A DNA stretch of 64,000 nucleotides from Fimenecus sp900545625 (GTDB taxonomy: Bacteria > Bacillota > Clostridia > Oscillospirales > Acutalibacteraceae). The notes below the pieces were generated by a model. That model worked only from the letters and a program-made list of their open reading frames with translations. It ran no database searches and was not told the origin of the DNA. How positions within the stretch are numbered: position 1 is the stretch's first letter; each line of letters opens with the position of its first letter. Position numbers and translations under genes: made by a program. Positions 52,153 to 61,676 of the stretch are shown here, piece after piece. The DNA lies in assembly GCA_963931525.1 (NCBI GenBank), contig OZ007023.1:1054001-1118000 (forward strand), given 5' to 3'.

Positions 52153-53610
52153 ATGATGACGATTGCAGAATACTTAAAAACCGTAGATGAGGTGATCGCC
52201 CAAGGGCCGTTTCAAGACACATGGGAGAGCCTTTCCGCCTTCCGAATCCCGCAGTGGTATCGCGAGGGGCGGTTCGGGCTGTTTATCCACTGGGGCGCGT
52301 ACAGCGTGCCTGCGACGGAAAGCGAATGGTATCCGCGGCAGATGTACTTAAAGGGCACAAAAAGCTGGGCGCACCGCGTCAAGGCATACGGAAAAGACGG
52401 GGATTACCGTCAGGTGGTCGAGCAGTTTAAGCCCACTCGCTTTGATGCGGACGCGTGGCTGGATGTGTTCAAGCGCAGCGGCGCAAAGTACATTATGCCC
52501 GTCGCCGAGCACCACGACGGCGTCAAACTCTATAAATCTGAGCTTAACCGCTGGAACACGGCGGATATGCCGAATACCCGGCGCGACTTTATGACGGAGC
52601 TGCATGAGGCGTGTGACCGTCACGGCATAGGCTTTTTGTGTTCGAACCACCGCGCCGAGCATTTTTGGTTCTTGAACGGCGCGCGGGCAAACTGCCCGAA
52701 TTCCGAGGTGACGAAAGGGTTGTACCCCGATTTATATGGCCCTGCGGCGCTTAGTTCGCCGGGCAAACCGAATGATAAGGGCCAGCCGACCGAAGACTGG
52801 TGCCGGGATTGGCTCGCCTCCGCCTGTGAAATGGTGGATCGCAATCGGCCGCTTGCCGTCTATTTTGATTGGTGGATTCATCAGCCGCCCTTTAAGCCGT
52901 ACTTAAAAAAATTCCTTGCGTATTACTACAACCGCGGCGTGCAGTGGGGCAAGGAGGTCGCGGTGTTTTATAAGGTCGGCGCGGTGATGAAGGGCTGCGC
53001 GATCTTCGACGTGGAGCGCGGGCAGATCGACTCCATTTCCCCCGAGCTTTGGCAGAATGACACCGCCATTGCGAAAAACAGCTGGGGTTATACGGAGGGC
53101 AACCGCTTCAAAACGCCGCGCGAAATTCTTTTGAACATGATCGATGTGGTCTCTAAAAACGGCTGCTATATGCTCAACGTCGGGCCGAAAGCGGACGGCA
53201 CGATTTGTGACGAGGAAAAACAGGTCTTGCTTTCCATTGGCGAATGGATGCAGAAAAACGGTGAGGCGATCTACGGCGCGCTGCCCTACGACGTATACGG
53301 TGAGGGCAAAGTACAAAAGGCGGGGTCGTTCAAGGAAAATCTCCGATACGGCAAAAAGGATTACCGCTTTACCTATAAGACCGGCGCGATCTACGTGTTC
53401 GTGATGAGCGAAAAACCCATGCGCGAGCATGTCGTGAAAACGCTGCGCCAGGCGAGTGAGGGCGGCATCCGCTACAAGATCCGAAATGTGGAGCTGCTCG
53501 GGCAGGATGTGCCCGTGCGCTGGACGCAGGATGAAAAAGCATTCCGCTTTTCGTTTGACGGCACAGTGGACAGACGTTTGCCGCTGTGTGTAAAAGTCAG
53601 CGTGGACTGA
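52153..53610 (+). CDS. Alpha-L-fucosidase (GH29)
   Basis: 485 residues. GH29 landmarks: GRFGLFIHWGAYSVPA, SEWYPRQMY, AEHHDGVKLY and the nucleophile Asp239 in AVYFDWWI, then KNGCYMLNVGPKADGTI. The last 100 residues form the beta-sandwich domain. No signal peptide, so it is probably intracellular and handles imported fucosides, as the GH3 enzyme does for glucosides. GGGAGG precedes the ATG (52153; 52156 is also possible). Alone between a tRNA and a repeat. Confidence 0.92.
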   Translation: MMTIAEYLKTVDEVIAQGPFQDTWESLSAFRIPQWYREGRFGLFIHWGAYSVPATESEWYPRQMYLKGTKSWAHRVKAYGKDGDYRQVVEQFKPTRFDADAWLDVFKRSGAKYIMPVAEHHDGVKLYKSELNRWNTADMPNTRRDFMTELHEACDRHGIGFLCSNHRAEHFWFLNGARANCPNSEVTKGLYPDLYGPAALSSPGKPNDKGQPTEDWCRDWLASACEMVDRNRPLAVYFDWWIHQPPFKPYLKKFLAYYYNRGVQWGKEVAVFYKVGAVMKGCAIFDVERGQIDSISPELWQNDTAIAKNSWGYTEGNRFKTPREILLNMIDVVSKNGCYMLNVGPKADGTICDEEKQVLLSIGEWMQKNGEAIYGALPYDVYGEGKVQKAGSFKENLRYGKKDYRFTYKTGAIYVFVMSEKPMREHVVKTLRQASEGGIRYKIRNVELLGQDVPVRWTQDEKAFRFSFDGTVDRRLPLCVKVSVD

Positions 53611-53696
53611 AATGCCGCGCAGAACCAATGTAAAAGATTTACTTTGTAAAACATTCCTTCTTGGTCAGCGTGAAAAATGAAACCCGGTTGAGCGTT

Positions 53697-53897
53697 GCCC
53701 CCTCTGACGAGGGGGCTGGCGAGCGTTAGCGAGACTGAGGGAGAGAAAAATTCACGGCTTGTGGCAGGAAAAGCATTAGCGGAAAAACCTTCCCTCGGCA
53801 CTTTGCACATTATTCATTACTTTGTTTTCCTTTCCTCCTTTTCTCTCCCTCCGGCTTTTGTCTGCGGCAAAAGCCACCTCCCTCGTCAGAGGGAGGA
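53697..53897. repeat. MITE-like intergenic repeat, copy 4 (divergent)
   Basis: Ends match copies 1-3 (CCCCCTCTGACGAGGGGG, GCGAGCGTTAGCGAGACTGA on the left and CCACCTCCCTCGTCAGAGGG on the right), but the middle is unrelated. The rest of 53611-54106 holds the purine operon terminator and nothing else I can support. Confidence 0.75.
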
Positions 53898-54053
53898 ACA
53901 CATCTTTACCTTTTGGCGATGTTAGGTTTGTTTCGCTCAGGCTACGGACAAATTTACTTGGCATCGCGCCCGTTTCGGTGTGTACGTCACAGATTTCAAC
54001 GTCGGAGATACACATCAGAGGGAAAAGCGGATTTGATGAACAAGCAAAAGTAA

Positions 54054-54083
54054 ACCCCGCCGAGGCGCGTGCCTCGGCGGGGT
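54054..54083 (-). terminator. terminator of the purine operon
   Basis: 13-bp stem ACCCCGCCGAGGC/GCCTCGGCGGGGT just past purL; the minus strand continues TTTACTTTT. Confidence 0.85.
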
Positions 54084-54106
54084 CATTTTATATGGAACTG
54101 TGTAAA

Positions 54107-57100
54107 TCAGATCTTGAAGTAATCCACCGCATGGCGGAACATGCCGTTGTCCTTGATGCCGTCCACGTTTTTATAAACGTTGTCGGAATACCGCTCGGAG
54201 TGTCCCATTTTGCCGAATACCCTGCCGTCGGGGGAGGTGATGCCTTCCACCGCGAGGAACGACCCGTTGGGGTTATAGCGGATATTCATGGTCGGCTGTC
54301 CGTGCTCGTCCACATACTGTGTGGCGATTTGCCCGTTTTGGATGAGCTGTTCCATGAGCTCAGGCGGGCAGACGAAGCGCCCCTCGCCGTGCGAGATCGG
54401 AATGGTGTGCAGGTCTCCGACTTTACAGGCGGACAGCCACGGGGATTTGTTCGATGCCACGCGTGTGGTCACAAGGCGTGATTGGTGCCGCCCGATCGTG
54501 TTGAAGGTCAGCGTCGGGGTATCCGCGCGCGGCTCGATGATCTCGCCGTAAGGCACAAGTCCCAGCTTGATCAGCGCCTGAAAGCCGTTGCAGATGCCCG
54601 CCATCAGTCCGTCGCGCTGCTGCAAAAGACGGTGTACTTCTTCCTTGACTGCGGGGTTGCGGAAGAACGCCGTGATGAATTTGCCGCTGCCGTCCGGCTC
54701 GTCGCCGCCGGAGAATCCGCCGGGGATAAAGACGATCTGCGCCGTTTCCATGGCTTTTGCAAAAGCGGCGGCGCTTTCCGCAATGTCTTTTGCGGAAAGG
54801 TTGCGGATCACCATGACCTGCGGCTCGGCGCCGGCACGTTCGAGCGCGCGCGCCGTGTCGTATTCGCAGTTCGTACCGGGGAATACGGGGATGAGGACTT
54901 TCGGTTTTGCTGCACCGATCTTCGGCGCAACGCGGCTTTCCGCTGTAAAGGAGATCTCTTTTACAGGCTTATCGTCCGTTTGGATGTTGCAGGCGAACAC
55001 GGATTCCAGTTTGTTTTCGTAGGTATCGCAAAGCGCCTGCAAATCGATCGTCTCAATGCCGACCTTCAATGCATAATCATAGGTTGTCTCGCCTAAGAGC
55101 TGCAACCCCTCCAATTCCTCGGCAGCTTCCAGAACGAATGCGCCGTAGTTGTATGCATACAGCTTGTCCTGCGGGAACATACGGTCTACTTTGAAGCCGA
55201 TGTGGTTGCCGAACGCCGACTTCATCAGGCCTTCGGCAATGCCGCCGTAGGTGGGCGTATAGGCGGAGAGCACCTTTTTCTCTTCGATCAGCTTAGAAAC
55301 GGTCTCAAATACCTGCAACAGGCTTTCCGTATTCAGCGTGCCGTCGGCATTTCGTTCGGGCTCGATGTAATAGACTTTCGAGCCGGGCAGCTTAAATTCG
55401 GGGGAAATGACGTTGTCGGAATTGCAGACGGACACGGCAAAGGAGACAAGGGTGGGTGGCACGTCAATGTCTTCAAATGTGCCGCTCATCGAGTCCTTGC
55501 CGCCGATGGAGCCGAGCCCCAATTCAAGCTGCGCGGTAAGTGCGCCCAAAAGCGCCGCCGCAGGCTTGCCCCAGCGGGTGGCGTCCTCGGTCATACGCTC
55601 AAAATACTCTTGGAACGTCAGATAGCAGGTCGCAAGATCTGCACCCGTTGCCACAAGCTTCGCGACCGATTCCACGACCGCATAATACGCGCCGAGATAG
55701 GGGTTCTTTTCCGTGATAAAGGGGTTGAAGCCCCACGCCATCAAAGAACAGGTTTTGGTATCGCCTTTAAGCACGGGGAGCTTTGCCGCCATGCTTTGTG
55801 CGGGCGTGAGCTGGTATTTGCCGCCGAAGGGCATCAGTACCGTGTTCGCACCGATGGTCGAGTCAAATCGCTCCGCAAGGCCGCGCTTCGAGCAGACATT
55901 CAGGTCGGCTGCAAGATTAAACAGCTTTTCTTCGTTCGTTTTGCCCGGCACTTCACGGGTGATCGGCTGCGCGGCGCAAACGTGTACGCGCGTGTGTTTT
56001 TCCGCACCGTTGGAATTTAAGAATTCGCGGGAAATGTCCACGATTTTTTTGCCGTTCCACTCCATCGTCAACCGCGGCTCGGCGACTACCTCGGCAACCA
56101 CGGTCGCTTCGAGGTTCTCCTCTGCGGCAAGTGTCAGGAAGCGGTCGGCGTCTGCGGCGTCAAGCACCACCGCCATACGTTCCTGCGATTCGGAAATGGC
56201 AAGCTCCGTGCCGTCAAGACCCTCATATTTTTTCGGGACTTTATTGAGATCAATGTGCAGCCCGTCGGCCAATTCCCCGATGGCGACCGAAACGCCGCCC
56301 GCACCGAAGTCGTTGCAGCGCTTGATGAGCTTTGCCGCCTCCGGGTTGCGGAACAGCCTTTGCAGCTTGCGTTCCTCGGGCGCATTACCCTTTTGCACCT
56401 CCGCGCCGCAGTGTTCCAAGGAGGAGAGGTTGTGCGATTTGGAAGAACCCGTTGCGCCGCCGCAGCCGTCACGCCCGGTTCGGCCGCCTAAAAGGACGAC
56501 CACATCGCCGGGCTGCGGGACTTCGCGGCGTACATTTTTGGCAGGGACTGCGCCGACCACCGCGCCGATCTCCATACGTTTGGCAACATAGCCCTCGTGG
56601 TAGATCTCATCGACCTGCCCTGTGGCAAGACCGATCTGGTTGCCGTAGGAGCTGTACCCGGCGGCAGCCGTCGTCACAAGCTTGCGCTGCGGCAGCTTGC
56701 CGGTCATCGTGTCTTTGACAGGCTTTAAGGGGTTTGCCGCTCCCGTGACGCGCATGGCTTGATATACATACCCGCGTCCCGAAAGCGGGTCGCGGATCGC
56801 GCCGCCGATGCAGGTTGCCGCGCCGCCGAACGGCTCGATCTCCGTCGGGTGGTTGTGTGTTTCATTTTTGAAAAGGAACAGCCAATCTTCTTCCTCACCG
56901 TCCACATCCACCTTGATCTTGACGGTGCAGGCGTTGATCTCGTCGGATTCATCCAGATTTTTAAGCTGTCCCGTGTGCTTTAAGTAGCGCGCGCCGATGG
57001 TCGCGAGATCCATAAGGTTCTGCGGCTTCGTGCGGCCGAGCGCCTTGCGGATGGCAATATACCGGTCATATGCCGCCTGCACGGTCGGGTCGTCGATCTC

Positions 57101-57802
57101 CACGCCGTCGATGGTCGTGAGAAACGTGGTGTGCCGGCAGTGATCCGACCAGTAGGTGTCGATCATGCGGATCTCGGTGATAGTCGGATCGCGGTGCTCG
57201 GATTTGAAATAGTCCTGGCAGAACGCGATGTCGGCGTTGTCCATCGCCAGCGCGTATTTCTGCACAAAATCGGCAAGCTCCTTTTCGGAAAGTGAAGTAA
57301 AGCCTGTAAGCGTCTCCACCTCGGTGGGGACGGTATAGGGAATTTGCAAAGTATCCGCGCGGTCTAAGGACGCCTCGCGGCTCTCCACAGGGTTGATGAC
57401 ATATTTTTTCACCGCCGCAAGCTGTGCGGGCGTGATCTTGCCGAACAGCATATAGACCTTTGCGGTGCGCACCGTCGGCTTTTCGCCTTGGGACACGATC
57501 TGGATGCACTGCGCGCAGGAATCGGCGCGCTGGTCGAACTGTCCGGGCAGAAATTCCACTGCGAACACCGTGCCGTCGCACTGCGGCAGGTGGGGATAGG
57601 TGTTGTCGAGCTGCGGCTCGGAAAATACGGTCTTTTCGCACGCCTTGAAAAGATCTTCATCGATGTTTTCCACATCATAGCGGTTGAAAAGCCGCAGGTC
57701 TGTCACCGTGTCGATCATCAACAGCGTGCGGATGTCGGAAAGCAGCGCGGCGGCTTCGTCGGCAAACTGCTTTTTCTTTTCCACATAAATTCGATAAACC
57801 AT
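54107..57802 (-). CDS. purL: Phosphoribosylformylglycinamidine synthase (single-chain)
   Basis: 1231 residues. Converts FGAR to FGAM with glutamine and ATP. Large single-chain form with a synthase core (YWSDHCRHTTF, KNETHNHPTEIEPFGGAATC in parts, GGRTGRDGCGGATGSS) and a C-terminal glutamine amidotransferase (VLIPVFPGTNCEYDTARA, GGFSGGDEPDG, the catalytic Cys in AGICNGFQALIKLG and a His-Glu pair near ISHGEGRF). Last gene of the pur operon; AAGGAGGAG before the ATG. Confidence 0.96.
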   Translation of the reverse strand: MVYRIYVEKKKQFADEAAALLSDIRTLLMIDTVTDLRLFNRYDVENIDEDLFKACEKTVFSEPQLDNTYPHLPQCDGTVFAVEFLPGQFDQRADSCAQCIQIVSQGEKPTVRTAKVYMLFGKITPAQLAAVKKYVINPVESREASLDRADTLQIPYTVPTEVETLTGFTSLSEKELADFVQKYALAMDNADIAFCQDYFKSEHRDPTITEIRMIDTYWSDHCRHTTFLTTIDGVEIDDPTVQAAYDRYIAIRKALGRTKPQNLMDLATIGARYLKHTGQLKNLDESDEINACTVKIKVDVDGEEEDWLFLFKNETHNHPTEIEPFGGAATCIGGAIRDPLSGRGYVYQAMRVTGAANPLKPVKDTMTGKLPQRKLVTTAAAGYSSYGNQIGLATGQVDEIYHEGYVAKRMEIGAVVGAVPAKNVRREVPQPGDVVVLLGGRTGRDGCGGATGSSKSHNLSSLEHCGAEVQKGNAPEERKLQRLFRNPEAAKLIKRCNDFGAGGVSVAIGELADGLHIDLNKVPKKYEGLDGTELAISESQERMAVVLDAADADRFLTLAAEENLEATVVAEVVAEPRLTMEWNGKKIVDISREFLNSNGAEKHTRVHVCAAQPITREVPGKTNEEKLFNLAADLNVCSKRGLAERFDSTIGANTVLMPFGGKYQLTPAQSMAAKLPVLKGDTKTCSLMAWGFNPFITEKNPYLGAYYAVVESVAKLVATGADLATCYLTFQEYFERMTEDATRWGKPAAALLGALTAQLELGLGSIGGKDSMSGTFEDIDVPPTLVSFAVSVCNSDNVISPEFKLPGSKVYYIEPERNADGTLNTESLLQVFETVSKLIEEKKVLSAYTPTYGGIAEGLMKSAFGNHIGFKVDRMFPQDKLYAYNYGAFVLEAAEELEGLQLLGETTYDYALKVGIETIDLQALCDTYENKLESVFACNIQTDDKPVKEISFTAESRVAPKIGAAKPKVLIPVFPGTNCEYDTARALERAGAEPQVMVIRNLSAKDIAESAAAFAKAMETAQIVFIPGGFSGGDEPDGSGKFITAFFRNPAVKEEVHRLLQQRDGLMAGICNGFQALIKLGLVPYGEIIEPRADTPTLTFNTIGRHQSRLVTTRVASNKSPWLSACKVGDLHTIPISHGEGRFVCPPELMEQLIQNGQIATQYVDEHGQPTMNIRYNPNGSFLAVEGITSPDGRVFGKMGHSERYSDNVYKNVDGIKDNGMFRHAVDYFKI

Positions 57803-57812
57803 TTGCTCCTCC

Positions 57813-59093
57813 TTATTTCCCGAGCGCCTTTAGGGCACGTGCGCCGATGTCCTGGCGGTAAAATGCGCCGTCAAACGAGATTTCCCGAACCGCATCGTAG
57901 GCTTTTTCGAGTGCCGCTGTCAGGTCATCGCCGACCGCCGTTACGCCAAGCACTCTGCCGCCCGAGGTGACGAGCTTGTCGCCTTTGAGCGCCGTACCGG
58001 CATGGTAAACCGTTACATCCGGCATTTCCTCGGCTTTGCCGAGATCAATCTCCAAGCCCTTAGGATAGGATTTCGGATAGCCGCCCGACGCGATCACCAC
58101 GCACGCCGCCGCGCCGTTCGCGAATTCCACGGGCACGCTTTCGAGCGTGCCGTCATGCACGGCGCGCATAATCGTAAGTAGATCCGTTTTCAAAAGCGGC
58201 AGGACAACCTGCGTTTCAGGATCGCCGAAGCGGCAGTTGTATTCGATAACACGCGGCCCTTTTTCGGTGAGCATCAGCCCGAAGTACAGGCAGCCCTTAA
58301 AGGTTCTGTCCTCGGCGTTCATCGCACGTACGGTGGGCAGGAAGATCGTCTCCATGCACTGCGCGGCGACCTCGTCCGTATAATAGGGGTTCGGCGCGAC
58401 CGTACCCATGCCGCCGGTGTTCAAGCCCCTGTCGCCGTCCAGCGCGCGCTTGTGATCCATCGAAGAGACCATCGGTACGATGGTCTTGCCGTCGGTGAAC
58501 GAAAGCACCGAGACTTCAGGTCCGGTCAAAAATTCCTCCACGACCACGCGGTTGCCGCTGTCGCCGAACATTTTATCCTCCATAATGGACTTTACGGCAT
58601 CGGCTGCCTGCTCCATGGATTCCGCAATGATGACGCCCTTGCCGAGTGCGAGCCCGTCCGCCTTGATGACGGTGGGGAACTCGTTTTGCTCGCGGATATA
58701 GTCAAGCGCGGCCTTGGGGTCTGAGAAGACCTCGTATTTCGCCGTAGGGATGCCGTATTTCTTCATTAAGTCTTTCGCAAAGACCTTGCTGCCCTCAATG
58801 ACGGCGGCGTTCTTGTTCGGGCCAAAGCAGGGGATGCCCTTTTCCTCCATCGCGTCCACGCAGCCGAGCGCCAGCGGGTCGTCGGGCGCGACAACGCAGA
58901 AATCCACAGCTTTTTCCACGGCAAAATCCACAAGCGCGGGGATGTCCGTCGCGCCGATGCCCACGCAGGTTGCGTCTTTGGCTATGCCGCCGTTGCCGGG
59001 ACAGGCGAAAATTTCCGTGACCTGCGGGTTTTCCCGCAGCTTTTTAATGATGGCGTGCTCGCGGCCGCCGCCGCCGACAACCATAAGTTTCAT
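57813..59093 (-). CDS. purD: Phosphoribosylamine-glycine ligase
   Basis: 426 residues, ATP-grasp. Makes GAR from phosphoribosylamine and glycine. Start MKLMVVGGGGREHAIIKKL, PGNGGIAKDA, DDPLALGCVDAMEE, DGLALGKGVIIAE, and NTGGMGTVAPNPYYTDEV with VIEYNCRFGDPETQ. GAGGTA lies upstream of the ATG. Ten bases separate it from purL. Confidence 0.96.
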   Translation of the reverse strand: MKLMVVGGGGREHAIIKKLRENPQVTEIFACPGNGGIAKDATCVGIGATDIPALVDFAVEKAVDFCVVAPDDPLALGCVDAMEEKGIPCFGPNKNAAVIEGSKVFAKDLMKKYGIPTAKYEVFSDPKAALDYIREQNEFPTVIKADGLALGKGVIIAESMEQAADAVKSIMEDKMFGDSGNRVVVEEFLTGPEVSVLSFTDGKTIVPMVSSMDHKRALDGDRGLNTGGMGTVAPNPYYTDEVAAQCMETIFLPTVRAMNAEDRTFKGCLYFGLMLTEKGPRVIEYNCRFGDPETQVVLPLLKTDLLTIMRAVHDGTLESVPVEFANGAAACVVIASGGYPKSYPKGLEIDLGKAEEMPDVTVYHAGTALKGDKLVTSGGRVLGVTAVGDDLTAALEKAYDAVREISFDGAFYRQDIGARALKALGK

Positions 59094-59130
59094 AAATGTA
59101 CCTCGAATCTCCCAAATTTCCGAAAATTGC

Positions 59131-60309
59131 TTAGTGATGGAACAGGCGGATACCTGTGAACGCCATCACAAGTCCGTGCTTGTTGCAGCAGTCGATGACA
59201 ATGTCGTCGCGGATCGAGCCGCCGGGCTGGACAATGTAGGAAACGCCGCTGCGTCGCGCGCGCTCGATGTTATCATCAAACGGGAAGAACGCGTCCGAGC
59301 CGAGAGAAACGTCGTGGAACTGCGCAAGCCACGCTTTCTTTTCCTCGGCGGTCAGCGGTTCGGGACGGGTCTTAAAGGTGTTCTGCCAAACGCCGTCGCC
59401 GATGACATCCTCGTATTCATCCGAGATGTATACGTCAATGGCGTTGTCGCGGTTGGGACGGGTGACGGTGTCAATGAAATTGAGCCCGAGCACCTTCGGA
59501 TGCTGGCGCAGATGCCAGATGTCCGCTTTGTTGCCCGCAAGGCGCGTGCAGTGGATACGCGATTGCTGCCCTGCGCCTACGCCGATGGTCTGGCCGTCTT
59601 TTGCGTAGCAGACGGAGTTCGACTGCGTGTATTTGAGCGCGATGAGCGCGATCACAAGGTCGCGCTTGGCGCTGTCGGGCAGGTCTTTGTTTTCCGTAAC
59701 AATATTCTCAAGCGAGCTTTCGTCGATCTTCAGCGCGTTGCGGCCCTGCTCAAAGGTGATGCCGAACACGTCCTTGTGCTCGATGGGCGCAGGCTCGTAA
59801 TTTGCATCGATCTCTACAACGTTGTAATTGCCCTTTTTCTTGGATTTGAGGATTTCCAGCGCTTCAGGCTCATAGCCGGGGGCGATGATGCCGTCGGACA
59901 CTTCATGCTGAATGAGCTTTGCCGTCGGCACGTCGCAAACGTCGGAAAGCGCAATCCAGTCGCCGAACGAGGACATGCGATCCGCGCCGCGTGCGCGTGC
60001 ATAAGCACAGGCGAGGGGTGAAAGCTCGAGAGCATCGTCAACCCAGTAGATTTTCCGAAGCGTGTCCGAAAGCGGCAGACCGACCGCCGCGCCCGCAGGG
60101 CTGACGTGCTTGAACGAGGCCGCTGCGGGAAGACCCAGCGCGGCTTTCAACTCGCGCACCAGCTGCCAGCTGTTAAAAGCGTCTAAAAAGTTGATGTAAC
60201 CGGGCTTGCCGTTTAAAACGGTGATGGGCAGTTCCCGGCCGTTCTGCATAAAGATCTTTGACGGTTTCTGGTTCGGGTTACAGCCGTATTTCAATTCCAA
60301 TTCTTTCAT
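59131..60309 (-). CDS. purH: AICAR transformylase (stand-alone PurH C-terminal type)
   Basis: 392 residues, only the transformylase part of PurH: LKYGCNPNQKPSKI, SFKHVSPAGAAVGLPL, SFGDWIALSDVCD, SNSVCYAKDGQTIGVGAGQQSR in parts and ARRSGVSYIVQPGGSIRDD. It formylates AICAR to FAICAR with 10-formyltetrahydrofolate. The cyclohydrolase half of the usual bifunctional PurH is missing and is replaced by the gene just upstream. Confidence 0.9.
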   Translation of the reverse strand: MKELELKYGCNPNQKPSKIFMQNGRELPITVLNGKPGYINFLDAFNSWQLVRELKAALGLPAAASFKHVSPAGAAVGLPLSDTLRKIYWVDDALELSPLACAYARARGADRMSSFGDWIALSDVCDVPTAKLIQHEVSDGIIAPGYEPEALEILKSKKKGNYNVVEIDANYEPAPIEHKDVFGITFEQGRNALKIDESSLENIVTENKDLPDSAKRDLVIALIALKYTQSNSVCYAKDGQTIGVGAGQQSRIHCTRLAGNKADIWHLRQHPKVLGLNFIDTVTRPNRDNAIDVYISDEYEDVIGDGVWQNTFKTRPEPLTAEEKKAWLAQFHDVSLGSDAFFPFDDNIERARRSGVSYIVQPGGSIRDDIVIDCCNKHGLVMAFTGIRLFHH

Positions 60310-60321
60310 GTTGCACGCTCC

Positions 60322-61035
60322 TTACTGGTTCTTGTTCACAATGCGGTCCGTCGCTTTGCCGGTGGCAAGGTCGATGTAGCGCACAAACAGCGAAACTTTG
60401 TTGTCTTCGTTCAAGGCGTCCCACATCATATCCGTGAATGCGTCGATGTCGTCCATGGTGGCGATTTTTTCCGGCTCGCCTTCGAAAGAGGGCAGGGGAT
60501 TGCCGTCGCCCATGTAGGTGTGCAGGAAATGCCCTTCGCCGCAAAGCGGCTTCGTATAGCTGAACGTGAAGCGGTGTACGCTGTCGGGGTTGCCGTCGGC
60601 GGATTTGAGAATGGAAAGCGCATAATTGCAGCCGCCGTTCTCCAGATGCACGATCCCCGAAATGCGCGGGGTGTAGTTCGGCGCGTCGTCCTCATATTCG
60701 CGTGTGCGCAGTGCCTGCTCGAAGGTCTGCTGCTTGTCCATGAGGTCATAGATGGTGTCCGTCTGGTCGCCGTTCGTGACGATCGTCTTGTTGCCCAAAA
60801 CGCGCACAGGGGAATAGATGATCAAATGCGGGTCTGTCAGCTTCGACTCGTCAAACGCTTTGGTGCGAATGCCGTCTGCCGTCGCTTCAAACACACGGTT
60901 GCGGGAATTGACGCTTCTGCCCATGATGAAATAGGCGATCACGGCGTTTTTGCCGTCGGGGCTCACCCCCAGCACGATGCCGCGCCCCGGGTAGGCGTTT
61001 TCACGCAAAAGGGTCTGTAAATCCAAGGTCTTCAT
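60322..61035 (-). CDS. IMP cyclohydrolase, PurO-like
   Basis: 237 residues of the IMP cyclohydrolase (PurO-like) family rather than the PurH N-terminal type: YPGRGIVLGVSPDGKNAVIAYFIMGRS in parts, NSRNRVFEATADG, PSFEGEPEKIA and ALNEDNKVSLFVRYID. Closes FAICAR to IMP. It lies next to the stand-alone transformylase, so the two together replace PurH. The ATG at 61035 follows AGGAGG and overlaps the purN stop. Confidence 0.87.
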   Translation of the reverse strand: MKTLDLQTLLRENAYPGRGIVLGVSPDGKNAVIAYFIMGRSVNSRNRVFEATADGIRTKAFDESKLTDPHLIIYSPVRVLGNKTIVTNGDQTDTIYDLMDKQQTFEQALRTREYEDDAPNYTPRISGIVHLENGGCNYALSILKSADGNPDSVHRFTFSYTKPLCGEGHFLHTYMGDGNPLPSFEGEPEKIATMDDIDAFTDMMWDALNEDNKVSLFVRYIDLATGKATDRIVNKNQ

Positions 61036-61676
61036 ACGGTTTCCTCCTGTATCCAAGTTTTACCGTCTTTCACGGTGATCTTTCCGTCACAAAACAGCGC
61101 GGCGGCTTTGGGCAGCAGCTTCCATTCGCACTGCTCCATCACGCGGCGCTGCAAAATTTCGGGTGTGTCGTCCTGTAAAACGGGGACGGCGCTTTGCAAA
61201 ATGATCGGCCCGCCGTCGCACACTTCCGTCACAAAATGTACCGTTGCGCCTGTCAGCTTCACGCCGCGTTTGAGCACTTCTTCGTGCACATGCAGCCCGT
61301 AAAAGCCTTTGCCGCAAAACGAGGGGATGAGCGCGGGGTGGACGTTCATCATTTTATTCGGGAATGCCCGCACGACCTGCTCATCGAGAATAGTCATAAA
61401 GCCCGCGTAGATCACAAGATCCGCCTGTTCCTCTTTGAGCGCTTTCACCATTGCTGCAGAATAAGCGGCGATGTCCGCATAGTCGCTGCGCGCGAGCACA
61501 CGCGTTTTAATGCCGTTTTGTTTTGCGCGTTCAAGCGCGTAGGCATCCGCCTTCGAGGAAATGACGCAGGTGATCTGCCCGTTCGGGATCTCCCCGCGAT
61601 GCTCGGCGTCAAGGAGCGCCTGCAGATTTGTGCCGCCGCCCGAGACGAGCACCACGATGTTCTTCTTCGCACTCAT
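61032..61676 (-). CDS. purN: Phosphoribosylglycinamide formyltransferase
   Basis: 214 residues. Folate-dependent formylation of GAR. VVLVSGGGTNLQALLDAE start, NVHPALIPSFCGKGFYGLHVHE in parts (the catalytic His-Pro region), TGATVHFVTEVCDGGPII with the conserved Asp. Coupled to purM and to the cyclohydrolase gene by ATGA overlaps. Confidence 0.95.
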   Translation of the reverse strand: MSAKKNIVVLVSGGGTNLQALLDAEHRGEIPNGQITCVISSKADAYALERAKQNGIKTRVLARSDYADIAAYSAAMVKALKEEQADLVIYAGFMTILDEQVVRAFPNKMMNVHPALIPSFCGKGFYGLHVHEEVLKRGVKLTGATVHFVTEVCDGGPIILQSAVPVLQDDTPEILQRRVMEQCEWKLLPKAAALFCDGKITVKDGKTWIQEETV

